From Haloferax marisrubri (lineage in GTDB: Archaea; Halobacteriota; Halobacteria; Halobacteriales; Haloferacaceae), in the NCBI RefSeq assembly GCF_001469875.2, contig NZ_LOPW02000016.1, positions 109,376 to 156,050 on the forward strand: a DNA stretch of 46,675 nt, read 5' to 3'. Shown here in pieces: positions 40,699 to 46,675 of the stretch. A program made the translations under genes and the position numbers. Numbering within the stretch: position 1 is the stretch's first letter; each line of letters starts with the position of its first letter. Below the pieces are notes generated by a model that worked only from the letters and a program-made list of their open reading frames with translations, was not told the DNA's origin and searched no databases.

Positions 40699-41904
40699 AT
40701 GTCTCTCTCGTTGAGCTGTTACCGTTGCGGGGAGCGCTACGACGACGGCGCCCGGGTCAGGTGCGCCTGCGGGGAAGCACTCTGGGTTGACACGGACCCG
40801 ACGGCATTCTCGTGGGACGACTGTCGAGACCGGGATGGGATGTGGCGGTACGAAGCGCTGTTGCCAATTGATCGCCCCGAGGGTGTCGCGCGGGCCGCGG
40901 GCGGCACGCCCCTCGTCAGGAGCCCCGGACTCGACGACGCCGCGGGCGCTCGGGTGTTCGTCAAAGACGAGGGTGAGAATCCAACTGGTGCGTACAAAGA
41001 CCGCGGGAGCGCGGTGGCCGTTCCACACACCGTCGCGACCGGTGGCGACGTCGTCGGCACGGTCTCGTACGGTAACATGGCGATCAGCACCGCTGCCCAC
41101 GCGGCAAGCCTCGATCGGGAGTGCGTCGTGTTCGTTCCGGAGCAGACCTCGTCAGTGCGGCTGGAGCTCATCGCTCAGTACGAGCCGACCATCGTACAGG
41201 TTGCCGGCGACTACGGGAAGCTGTACGGGGACGCGCTTGAGCTGTCCAAGCACCTCCCAATCGACGTGCTCGTGAGCGACGTGCCCACCCGCATCAGCGG
41301 GTACAAAACGGCACTATTCGAGATCTACGAGTCGCTCGCCCCGGCGGCGCCCGACGTGATCGCGCTACCGGCGAGCTCCGGTGGATTCGCTTCGGGGATC
41401 TGGCTCGGAATCCGGGACCTCAAGCGCGCGGGACTGATCGCGGAGCCGCCGCGCCTGTATCTCATCCAGACCGCGACAGCCGACCCGCTAACGCGGGCGT
41501 TCGAGGCCGGGGAGACGGAGCCGACGCCGCTGTCACCCGACGAGACCGGCGACACCATCGCTCACTCGATTGGGAACCCGGACCCGCCGAGCGGCGCTCG
41601 TGCGCTCGCCGCGGTTCGCGATACTGACGGCGCCGTCGTCTCCGTTACCGACGACGAGATACGGACCGCTCAGCGCCGGTTTGCCGTCGACGGCGGGTTC
41701 TGCGTCGAGCCGGCGTCCGCGACGACGCTAGCCGGCGTGTCACGCCTCGCGGAGCGTGGCGATATCGCTGCTGATGAGTCCGTCGTCCTCGTGCCGACCG
41801 GAACGGGGTTCAAGGAGATGGGAACCAGCGAGATGGAGGTCGCGACCGAGACGGTCCACAGGGACGCCCTTCGGGATCGGCTCGAATCGTTGCTCGCCTC
41901 GTAG
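40699..41904 (+). CDS. thrC: Threonine synthase-like PLP enzyme
   Basis: 401 residues. An N-terminal zinc-ribbon-like segment (C7, C10, C22, C24) precedes the fold-type II PLP domain. The PLP lysine is K100 in ENPTGAYKDRGSA; the phosphate loop is ASSGGFASG; and VLVPTGTGFKEM is near the end. It converts O-phosphohomoserine to threonine in the cytoplasm if it is a true threonine synthase; related enzymes use other substrates, so specificity is inferred. It starts at ATG 40699. It is a metabolic gene among mobile genes, probably chromosomal in origin. It is intact and of normal length. Confidence 0.85.
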   Translation: MSLSLSCYRCGERYDDGARVRCACGEALWVDTDPTAFSWDDCRDRDGMWRYEALLPIDRPEGVARAAGGTPLVRSPGLDDAAGARVFVKDEGENPTGAYKDRGSAVAVPHTVATGGDVVGTVSYGNMAISTAAHAASLDRECVVFVPEQTSSVRLELIAQYEPTIVQVAGDYGKLYGDALELSKHLPIDVLVSDVPTRISGYKTALFEIYESLAPAAPDVIALPASSGGFASGIWLGIRDLKRAGLIAEPPRLYLIQTATADPLTRAFEAGETEPTPLSPDETGDTIAHSIGNPDPPSGARALAAVRDTDGAVVSVTDDEIRTAQRRFAVDGGFCVEPASATTLAGVSRLAERGDIAADESVVLVPTGTGFKEMGTSEMEVATETVHRDALRDRLESLLAS

Positions 41905-41957
41905 CGCTCGTGGTTCGACGCGAGAGAGATATTTCAGTACAGTTGAAGCCCGGAGAA

Positions 41958-42470
41958 TTAGGGCTCGTTGAGCAACGAGCGAGCGCGTTGCACGTAGCTG
42001 TTCGCACCCCAGCTACGAGCGTCGCTGATGTCATCGAGGAGCAGGCGCGCATCAGCAGCTGAGAGCTGTTCAGTTCGAACGAACACCGAGAGCAGCGTCG
42101 GCGTCGTGACGAGTCGGGTATCAGCGAGTGAGGCGTGGATCAAACCAAGTTGGTTGAACTCGTCACAGAGGAAGAGCACAGCATCGAGTTCGTTTGCGAG
42201 GGTGACCGCCGCGTTCTCACCGTCATCGAGCGGAAACTCCGCATCAAACTCGACCGACTGTGTTGTGAATGAATCCGTTTGGTCGAGGACGGCGGACGCA
42301 GCGTGCCCGTGGACGTCATCGTAGGAGGCAATCTCACGGAGTTCATCGATGACCGCCGTTGGGACGACGACCTCGTACTGTGAAAGACAAAGTGCGAGTG
42401 GATCGGGCTCGTCGCCAGTAACGATCCCGAGACTCACGAGGGCGGAGACGTCTGCGATAAGCTGCGCCAT
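41958..42470 (-). CDS. PIN-domain toxin
   Basis: 170 residues from ATG 42470. ADVSALVSLGIVTGDEPDPL holds the first Asp, VVPTAVIDELREIA the Glu, and PLDDGENAAVTLANELDAVL with FLCDEFNQLG the later acidic residues of the PIN RNase site. It starts immediately after the stop of the antitoxin gene (TAG-ATG with no gap). The C-terminal helix ends VQRARSLLNEP. It likely cleaves RNA when not bound by its antitoxin. Confidence 0.8.
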   Translation of the reverse strand: MAQLIADVSALVSLGIVTGDEPDPLALCLSQYEVVVPTAVIDELREIASYDDVHGHAASAVLDQTDSFTTQSVEFDAEFPLDDGENAAVTLANELDAVLFLCDEFNQLGLIHASLADTRLVTTPTLLSVFVRTEQLSAADARLLLDDISDARSWGANSYVQRARSLLNEP

Positions 42471-42773
42471 CTATACGTCGGCAACCTCGTCGATGAAGTC
42501 CTCGTCTAACTGTTGTTTCAACACGCGGAGGTTGGCCGCCTCTTCGGCGCCGACGAGCGCTTTGAGTTGCTCGAAGGTAATCTCGTCGTCGTAGTAGGCG
42601 GCGGCAATCTCCTGGACGAGTTTGTCGTCGTGAGCGGCGTCTTGGAGGTACTCCCGAAGCGCGGTCACGAGGACGTCTGTCCGGTCTTCCCCAAGGACTG
42701 CAGCGAGTGCATCCGCCCGATCGATGAGCCGATTGGGGGCCCGAAACTGCACGCGCTTCTTCTCGGTGCTCAT
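42471..42773 (-). CDS. Ribbon-helix-helix-type antitoxin
   Basis: 100 residues from ATG 42773 (MSTEKKRVQFRAPNRLIDRA). The first 45 residues fit a ribbon-helix-helix (KRVQFRAP strand, then DRADALAAVLGEDRTDVLVT helices). The acidic C-terminal half probably covers the PIN toxin. The longer frame to 42878 runs through the operator repeats and is rejected. Two 18-base direct repeats upstream (42776-42793, 42813-42830) are probably its own operator. Confidence 0.8.
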   Translation of the reverse strand: MSTEKKRVQFRAPNRLIDRADALAAVLGEDRTDVLVTALREYLQDAAHDDKLVQEIAAAYYDDEITFEQLKALVGAEEAANLRVLKQQLDEDFIDEVADV

Positions 42774-42775
42774 GA

Positions 42776-42830
42776 TGTGTACATTGTGAGCCAACGCACT
42801 TAGCCGTTTTCGTGTGTACGATGTGAGCCA
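42776..42830 (-). promoter_or_regulatory. Operator-like direct repeats of the PIN toxin-antitoxin locus
   Basis: TGTGTACATTGTGAGCCA (42776-42793) and TGTGTACGATGTGAGCCA (42813-42830) differ at two positions and are 37 bases apart. They bracket the likely promoter, directly before the ATG at 42773. An RHH antitoxin could bind here to repress itself. Confidence 0.6.
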
Positions 42831-43023
42831 CACGCGGACCTCTGGGTTACGTACCGATCTCGTATTCTTTTCTTCCAACGGTGCGCATCGAGGTCTTGCG
42901 TTTAGTACGTCACCGCTCCACTAGGATAGCATCGAGTACAGAGCTGGAACGGTCCTTCGAGATGACCAGTTCAAGGAACTGGCGGACAAGCGTGCCCGAG
43001 AGGACAGTAGTAAGAACACGGTC

Positions 43024-43074
43024 TTTTGGCGGTCTCTGTGATTACAATAGGGCCCGCATCAGCAACCGCGAGAA
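43024..43074 (-). pseudogene. Truncated start of a PIN toxin gene
   Basis: The sequence before the antitoxin's stop, GGGCCCGCATCAGCAACCGC, is the same as at the 5' end of the intact toxin (28167 onward) and encodes VADAGPI. It ends at about 43047, where unrelated sequence begins. Only the first 10 or so residues of the toxin remain. Confidence 0.65.
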
Positions 43075-43326
43075 TCACGCATTCAGTCCCCACCGAACGT
43101 CGTCTTCGATAGCCTGTACCTCTTGCTCTGCTCGCTTGACGCGGTCTCGACCGACAAGGTTGATTGCGGTCTCGCGGTCGATTTCGTCGTCGATGTATCT
43201 CGAGAGAACGAGGTCAACCCAGAGATCTTCGACACCGCGTTCCAACGCTTGTTCGAGGATCTCCGACCCGGTGAAGCCCCGCGCTTCGGCGATTTCTTTT
43301 ACCTGTTGGTTGAGATCCGTGTCCAT
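43075..43326 (-). CDS. Orphan antitoxin, paralogue of 28192-28443
   Basis: 83 residues (MDTDLNQQVKEIAEARGFTG) nearly identical to the antitoxin at 28192-28443 from residue 21 on (SEILEQALERGVEDLWVDLV). Its toxin is reduced to a stub (43024-43074). An intact antitoxin without toxin may still neutralise the toxin made at 27731-28195, i.e. act as an anti-addiction copy. It has no stem-loop upstream, unlike its paralogue. Confidence 0.8.
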   Translation of the reverse strand: MDTDLNQQVKEIAEARGFTGSEILEQALERGVEDLWVDLVLSRYIDDEIDRETAINLVGRDRVKRAEQEVQAIEDDVRWGLNA

Positions 43327-43458
43327 GGTTAGACAATTACGCTATCATGATGTGGATACGTACAGACCAATCTTTCGACGACACCGAGAATTCGATCAAG
43401 GCAATCAGGTAGTTCTTCGGAGAAGGCTTATGTCTATACGGACGCATAGCACACGTAT

Positions 43459-43755
43459 ATGTCCGATGCTGATACAGGGTCCAGCAATAACGGCCCAGAG
43501 ATGGTGCAAATAAACCTCCGGCTAAGCAAAGCCTTCCTCGAAGACATCGACGCAACGTGGGAAGAACAGGGGTTCAACTCACGGAGCGAATTCCTTCGCT
43601 ACGCTGCTCGTGACGCCATCAAACATCCCGAATTTTCGCGAGAAGGATGGAAGCAAATCGCAGCGAGCGAACACGACCTCCGGTCCGGTGAATCAGATTT
43701 AGTCTCGCGAGACGAAGTCCTCGAAATGATGGATCGAGACACGGATGGTGAGTGA
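43459..43755 (+). CDS. Ribbon-helix-helix antitoxin of a RelE/ParE-type pair
   Basis: 98 residues from ATG 43459. MVQINLRLSKAFLEDIDATW, then EEQGFNSRSEFLRYAARDAI, is a classical RHH domain: strand VQINLRLS, helices, and GFNSRSEFLRYA. The C-terminal acidic part (SGESDLVSRDEVLEMMDRDT) likely contacts the toxin. It overlaps the toxin gene by 11 bases. Likely autoregulatory. Confidence 0.85.
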   Translation: MSDADTGSSNNGPEMVQINLRLSKAFLEDIDATWEEQGFNSRSEFLRYAARDAIKHPEFSREGWKQIAASEHDLRSGESDLVSRDEVLEMMDRDTDGE

Positions 43756-44029
43756 GGAAGACTGGACGTGGAAGTTCTCACCACGCGCTGCGAACCAATT
43801 CAAAGGGCTCGATACGCACGTTCAAGACCGGATCGTCTCAAAGCTCGACGAGATTGTCGACTCAGAGTGGCGAGATCCTGACGACTTTGTTGAGCCGTTA
43901 ACTGGTGGGCCATTCTCGAAACTACGTATCGGACAGTATCGTCTGGCTTGTGTCTTGGACTACGACGAGTCAATCCTCGAGGTCCATCGAATCGAGCACC
44001 GAAGCGGTGCGTATACTGCCGACGATTGA
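43745..44029 (+). CDS. RelE/ParE-family toxin
   Basis: 94 residues from ATG 43745. WTWKFSPRAANQFKGLDTHV at the start, DFVEPLTGGPFSKLRIGQYR in the middle and LACVLDYDESILEVHRIEHR at the end follow the RelE/ParE fold, with the basic G-x-YR-x-x pattern and the final beta strand with HRIEHR. RelE toxins cleave mRNA on ribosomes and ParE toxins inhibit gyrase; which applies cannot be read here. Partner: RHH antitoxin directly upstream. Confidence 0.85.
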   Translation: MVSEEDWTWKFSPRAANQFKGLDTHVQDRIVSKLDEIVDSEWRDPDDFVEPLTGGPFSKLRIGQYRLACVLDYDESILEVHRIEHRSGAYTADD

Positions 44030-44117
44030 ACTTCAGAACAAGAAGCATCAGTATCTCAAATTAGCGGCTGGTTTTTGAGCAATGAAGTATCCTCAGTTCC
44101 GGAGTGATACGACTATC

Positions 44118-44252
44118 TTAACCAACAGAATTTGGTCTTTCCTCACGTAATGCACTCTCGAGGCGTTCGACAAGAACTGTACTAATTGAGCGTCGGCACA
44201 TCCAGAGGGATAGTTGCATTGTAGCTCGAAAAGAGCAAGAGGTGTTGGTTAA
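44118..44252. repeat. TTAACCAACA inverted repeat, copy 7 (wide spacing)
   Basis: Perfect arms TTAACCAACA (44118-44127) and TGTTGGTTAA (44243-44252), but 125 bases start to start instead of 31-32. The right arm is 10 bases from the stop of the gene ending at 44262, as in other copies. The extra 94 or so bases look like an insertion in the spacer. Confidence 0.75.
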
Positions 44253-44261
44253 GTCTGGCCC

Positions 44262-44701
44262 CTACGGCGTTCGGAGATCTTGAACTGGCTTCACCTCGAA
44301 CGTGTCTGGCTCGCCGGCTGCTCCTTCACCAGCCCACTCCGCCGACGTCGAGGGCGACCGTGTGAGCTGGGTGATGAGTTCGTCGCGAACGGTTCGTCGA
44401 GGAACGGTGGTCTCGTGCCAGCCCAGTCGGTCGTCGAAGCGCCGTTCTGGAACTGCTCGCCGACGTCGTCGGCGGCAACGTACTGCGTCCGCGTCGACCG
44501 CCCGACCTGGTGGGCGACGAAGACGGCGCCCACGGCCTCGTGTGTGAACTCGACGAGAGCACACTCCACGAAGGCGACGACCGACGCGTGATCCCGGTCG
44601 GTCGGAACCGCCATCTCGAGATCCGCCCACGGCGCCTCATCGTCGGGGGTAGTTCCTGTGTGATCCGCTGCTCGTGTCTTGCTGCGTTGGTCCGAAGTCA
44701 T
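44262..44701 (-). pseudogene. Frameshifted paralogue of 28659-29081
   Basis: Frame 1 from ATG 44701 (MTSDQRSKTRAADHTGTTPD) encodes PWADLEMAVPTDRDHASVVA, VECALVEFTHEAVGAVFVAH and RTQYVAADDVGEQFQNG. At about 44444-44446 the family sequence continues in another frame as RRFDDRLGWHETTVPRRTVR and DELITQLT, to the stop at 44262. One missing base (CAGAACGGC for CAGAAGCGGC) explains it. The repaired protein of about 146 residues matches the one at 28659-29081 throughout. Function unknown; the stem-loop at 44723-44756 is upstream. Confidence 0.75.
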
Positions 44702-44722
44702 CGTCTATCGGGGGCACGTGAT

Positions 44723-44756
44723 GCGCCCCGCCACCCCCTCGCGGGGGCGATAGACA
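44723..44756 (-). promoter_or_regulatory. Stem-loop element, copy 18
   Basis: GCGCCCCGCCACCCCCTCGC then GGGGGCGATAGAC. Arms CGCCCC/GGGGCG with CCACCCCCT in the loop. It is 22-55 bases before the ATG at 44701. Confidence 0.75.
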
Positions 44757-44862
44757 CCACCAAAACGCACCCGTTCAATCTATGCGCTACATCTGACACT
44801 TCCGTAGGTCCGCTACCCTTGTGATGGCCCCTCGGCCTGAGAGAGCCGGCGGCCTTCGCACA

Positions 44863-44905
44863 TTGCATATCGCCTCTTTCTTTGGACGAAAACCGCGATA
44901 TGCAA
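44863..44905. repeat. TTGCATATCGC inverted repeat with 32-base geometry
   Basis: Perfect arms TTGCATATCGC (44863-44873) and GCGATATGCAA (44895-44905), 32 bases start to start. It has the same geometry as the TTAACCAACA repeats but different arms. A protein-binding site is likely. Confidence 0.6.
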
Positions 44906-45003
44906 GACACTATAACGACCTCAAATCGAAGAAGAACTCCGTCGGGCCGATTTGAAGGCGTAGAAGGTACCTCGACGAGTTCTGAAATAACTCTGTGGTT
45001 TCA

Positions 45004-45205
45004 AAAATTGCTCGACGGCGGGGTAACAAAGGTGATATCGGCGATATCTGACTTCTTTGGGGTCACTGCTTCACCTATTCTGATACCCTCGAGGTTCTCC
45101 GTCTCGGCACTTCGAATTGTGGATCACCCCCGATTCTCTCGATACTGGCTGTATTAGACGCTGAAAATTGCTCGACGGGGGATTCAGAAGGGGATATCTT
45201 TGGTC
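45004..45205. repeat. Direct repeats AAAATTGCTCGACGG, two copies
   Basis: AAAATTGCTCGACGG at 45004-45018 and 45164-45178. Both copies continue with a G-rich stretch and GATATC within the next 20 bases, giving about 36 similar bases. Copies are 160 bases apart. Confidence 0.55.
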
Positions 45206-45243
45206 TGTAAACAATTCTCGACAATCTGAGGGAAGACTATGAT

Positions 45244-46675
45244 TTAGAATTTCTCAGCGGGACCGGCGGACTGCTCGTCCACTTGCTCGTACATCTCATC
45301 CGGGAACGGGAGGCTGCCCCAGATCGAGTAGGGACACTGGTCCTGGCCGGTACAGTAGCGCTGTAGATCGTCGTTATCGCAGTTCATCGGCAACGGCGTG
45401 TCGCCGTCGATCGTGTTCGAGAATTCGTAGCGAACCTGGTACTCGGTCTCCTGCTCGTCGTACCACGGCCACCGGGAGAAGACGTCCTTGAGGTCCGCGA
45501 CGATCTCGTCGAGGCTGCTGTCCTGGTACTGCGGGAGCCACATCACCATCCGCGCGAAGTTGTAGAGGTCCTTCCGGACGGGCTTCTTCTGGTGTAGCCG
45601 CTCCTCCATATTCGCCATACAGGGGAGTTCGAAGAGGTCCTCGATCTCTCGCACTTCGATCTGTTCGGCGCCGGTTCCGGCTCGCCCGATTCGGTACGTA
45701 TTGACGCGCCCGTCGCGGTCGATCGTGACGGCCGAGTGGGACTCGTGATCGGCTAGCGTCTTCGCGAGACTGCTCGGACTCGAGATCCAATCCGTCACGG
45801 ACGATTCCCACTCGTCCTCAGCCTTATACACCTCAACCGCTCGATAGAACTCCTTCGCCGTGTGGAACTCACCCTTTTGCGCCACGTCATCGGGCGCATC
45901 ACTAAGAGCCCGCCGGAGGACGCGAATCGTCCGTTCCCCACGGTCCCAGTTCCGCCAGATGCGCTCGTGATGGCCGGTCTCGAGGAAGCGGTCGATCCGC
46001 TCCGTAATTGCCGACTCGTTCGTGGTCAGCCACGATAGCTGGTCGTCGGAGAGCCCGTCTTCCTGCACCCGCAGGAGCTTCTTGAACGCCCGCTCAGCGT
46101 AGTCCCGATACTTGCTGTCGAAATCGCCGACCGGGACGTACAGGTTGTTGTCCTTCACTCGCGTCAGTATCTCTCCACCATCGTCACTCTCCGGCGATGA
46201 CCCGCCCTCCGCTCGAACGAGACATCTGCGTGACGCCGCTGCCATCGGGATTTCGAGGTACAGTCCATCTCCGAACTCCGGCATCTCCGTGATTCCCGTA
46301 CAAACTCGGCCGGGATGCGGCCCATCCTCGCCGGGCTCCTTACTGTACAGCACCTCCGCGATGTCCTGCTGGAGCGTTCCATCACCGTGGTTTCGGAGGA
46401 GTGATGCGAGATTATTGACGTACAGTTCTCGGATGTCGTAGAGCACCTGGATGTTCCGGGGCGGCGCGTGCTCGAATTTCGGATGTGCTTTCACACAGAT
46501 CGCACTCAACGTCGCAAGCACGGCGAGTGTCGCCGGTTCGTCAACGAACGGCTCTTTGGCAGCGTCGGCACGAACCTGTTCTTTGAACGCGGCCGTTCCA
46601 AACCGCTCAATGTCGTTCATGAGGTCCGCGGGCTGCTCTTCGCCGTCGACAACGTATCGATTGTAGCCACGCGTG
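45244..46675 (-). CDS. Primase-associated-like plasmid protein, partial (5' end outside window)
   Basis: From the internal ATG at 46620 it has 458 residues. The frame stays open to the right edge with coding-like sequence (RGYNRYVVDGEEQPADL), so the true start probably lies outside. It is acidic, with helical segments (LAVLATLSAICVKAHPKFEH) and a Cys-rich end: CDNDDLQRYCTGQDQCPYSI, which may hold a zinc or iron-sulfur site like that of primase large subunits. I recall this type as the haloarchaeal primase-associated protein. The assignment is from memory and moderate. Confidence 0.6.
   Translation of the reverse strand, partial: TRGYNRYVVDGEEQPADLMNDIERFGTAAFKEQVRADAAKEPFVDEPATLAVLATLSAICVKAHPKFEHAPPRNIQVLYDIRELYVNNLASLLRNHGDGTLQQDIAEVLYSKEPGEDGPHPGRVCTGITEMPEFGDGLYLEIPMAAASRRCLVRAEGGSSPESDDGGEILTRVKDNNLYVPVGDFDSKYRDYAERAFKKLLRVQEDGLSDDQLSWLTTNESAITERIDRFLETGHHERIWRNWDRGERTIRVLRRALSDAPDDVAQKGEFHTAKEFYRAVEVYKAEDEWESSVTDWISSPSSLAKTLADHESHSAVTIDRDGRVNTYRIGRAGTGAEQIEVREIEDLFELPCMANMEERLHQKKPVRKDLYNFARMVMWLPQYQDSSLDEIVADLKDVFSRWPWYDEQETEYQVRYEFSNTIDGDTPLPMNCDNDDLQRYCTGQDQCPYSIWGSLPFPDEMYEQVDEQSAGPAEKF

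Larger units (their letters stand above)
44757..45243. other. Intergenic with an inverted repeat and direct repeats
   Basis: About 490 bases without a convincing gene. It carries the inverted repeat at 44863-44905 and two copies of AAAATTGCTCGACGG (45004-45018 and 45164-45178). Each of these is followed by a similar G-rich stretch and GATATC. It could be a control or secondary origin region near the primase-associated gene. Confidence 0.5.

Noticed and set aside
3746-44252. TTAACCAACA repeats as integron attC-like recombination sites of a cassette array
   Set aside because: They often follow stop codons, but the arms do not fit the GTTRRRY core of attC, they occur after only a few genes, and no integrase is in the window.
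691-44756. Stem-loop elements as intrinsic transcription terminators
   Set aside because: The T-rich stretch is on the 5' side of the stem in the gene sense, and the other strand has an A-rich stretch. Neither gives a stem followed by a T run.
44882-45157. A 91-codon plus-strand frame
   Set aside because: Its composition is not haloarchaeal, it includes one of the direct repeats, and it lies within repeat-bearing intergenic DNA.

Overview
The window comes from a haloarchaeon (class Halobacteria). Its proteins are very acidic, its genes are GC-rich with AT-rich interruptions, several genes look leaderless with a TATA box about 26 bases before the start codon, and one secreted protein ends in a PGF-CTERM-like tail. 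An Orc1/Cdc6 initiator beside an ORB-type origin, many toxin-antitoxin genes and a long run of small conserved genes of unknown function point to a plasmid, megaplasmid or integrated plasmid. Both window edges cut through genes.

Layout. 1-1774: a partial gene and a GC-rich non-coding block with repeats. 1775-3909: orc1/cdc6 and the replication origin. 3910-5622: a small divergent gene, a two-domain winged-helix protein and a zinc-ribbon protein. 5873-21843: a head-to-tail array of mostly minus-strand small genes (SWIM finger, ArdC/ImmA-like, DUF6166-like, DUF6735-like, zinc ribbons), interrupted by AT-richer cargo: a coiled-coil membrane protein, an HNH protein with five repeats, and two membrane-linked Mrr-type nucleases. 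21835-28443: toxin-antitoxin-like modules (TumE-like, PIN-like twice) mixed with truncated and chimeric genes. 28659-32219: an array gene, an SMR exporter, a primase-polymerase gene and a decayed primase/helicase remnant. 32308-41904: chromosomal-type genes (a large secreted protein, regulators, membrane proteins, an HD phosphohydrolase, threonine synthase) with decayed fragments and repeated palindromes. 41958-44756: three more toxin-antitoxin loci, one of which is a diverged copy of the locus at 27.7-29.1 kb. 45244-end: a probable primase-associated protein.

Two repeated non-coding signals tie the region together. The first is a stem-loop element with 19 copies. Eighteen of them lie about 30-125 bases (mostly 45-60) upstream of a minus-strand start codon. 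Stem sequences differ between copies but remain paired in most, the loop reads roughly GAGGGGTG in the gene sense, and a T-rich stretch sits on its 5' side. Genes without their own copy are mostly translationally coupled to the gene before, or are AT-rich inserts with another kind of promoter. The second is an inverted repeat, TTAACCAACA / TGTTGGTTAA, with 7 copies. In six the arms are 31-32 bases apart (three DNA turns). One copy is inside the origin, one is in front of the gene next to it, and most others directly follow the end of a minus-strand gene. I recognise neither signal as a described element. They suggest a shared expression signal and a plasmid-wide protein-binding site.

At least five genes appear to carry one-base frameshifts, several of them next to short G/C runs. 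These could be real decay or assembly errors, so the affected genes should be checked against reads. Family names come from reading the sequence only; no database search was possible.
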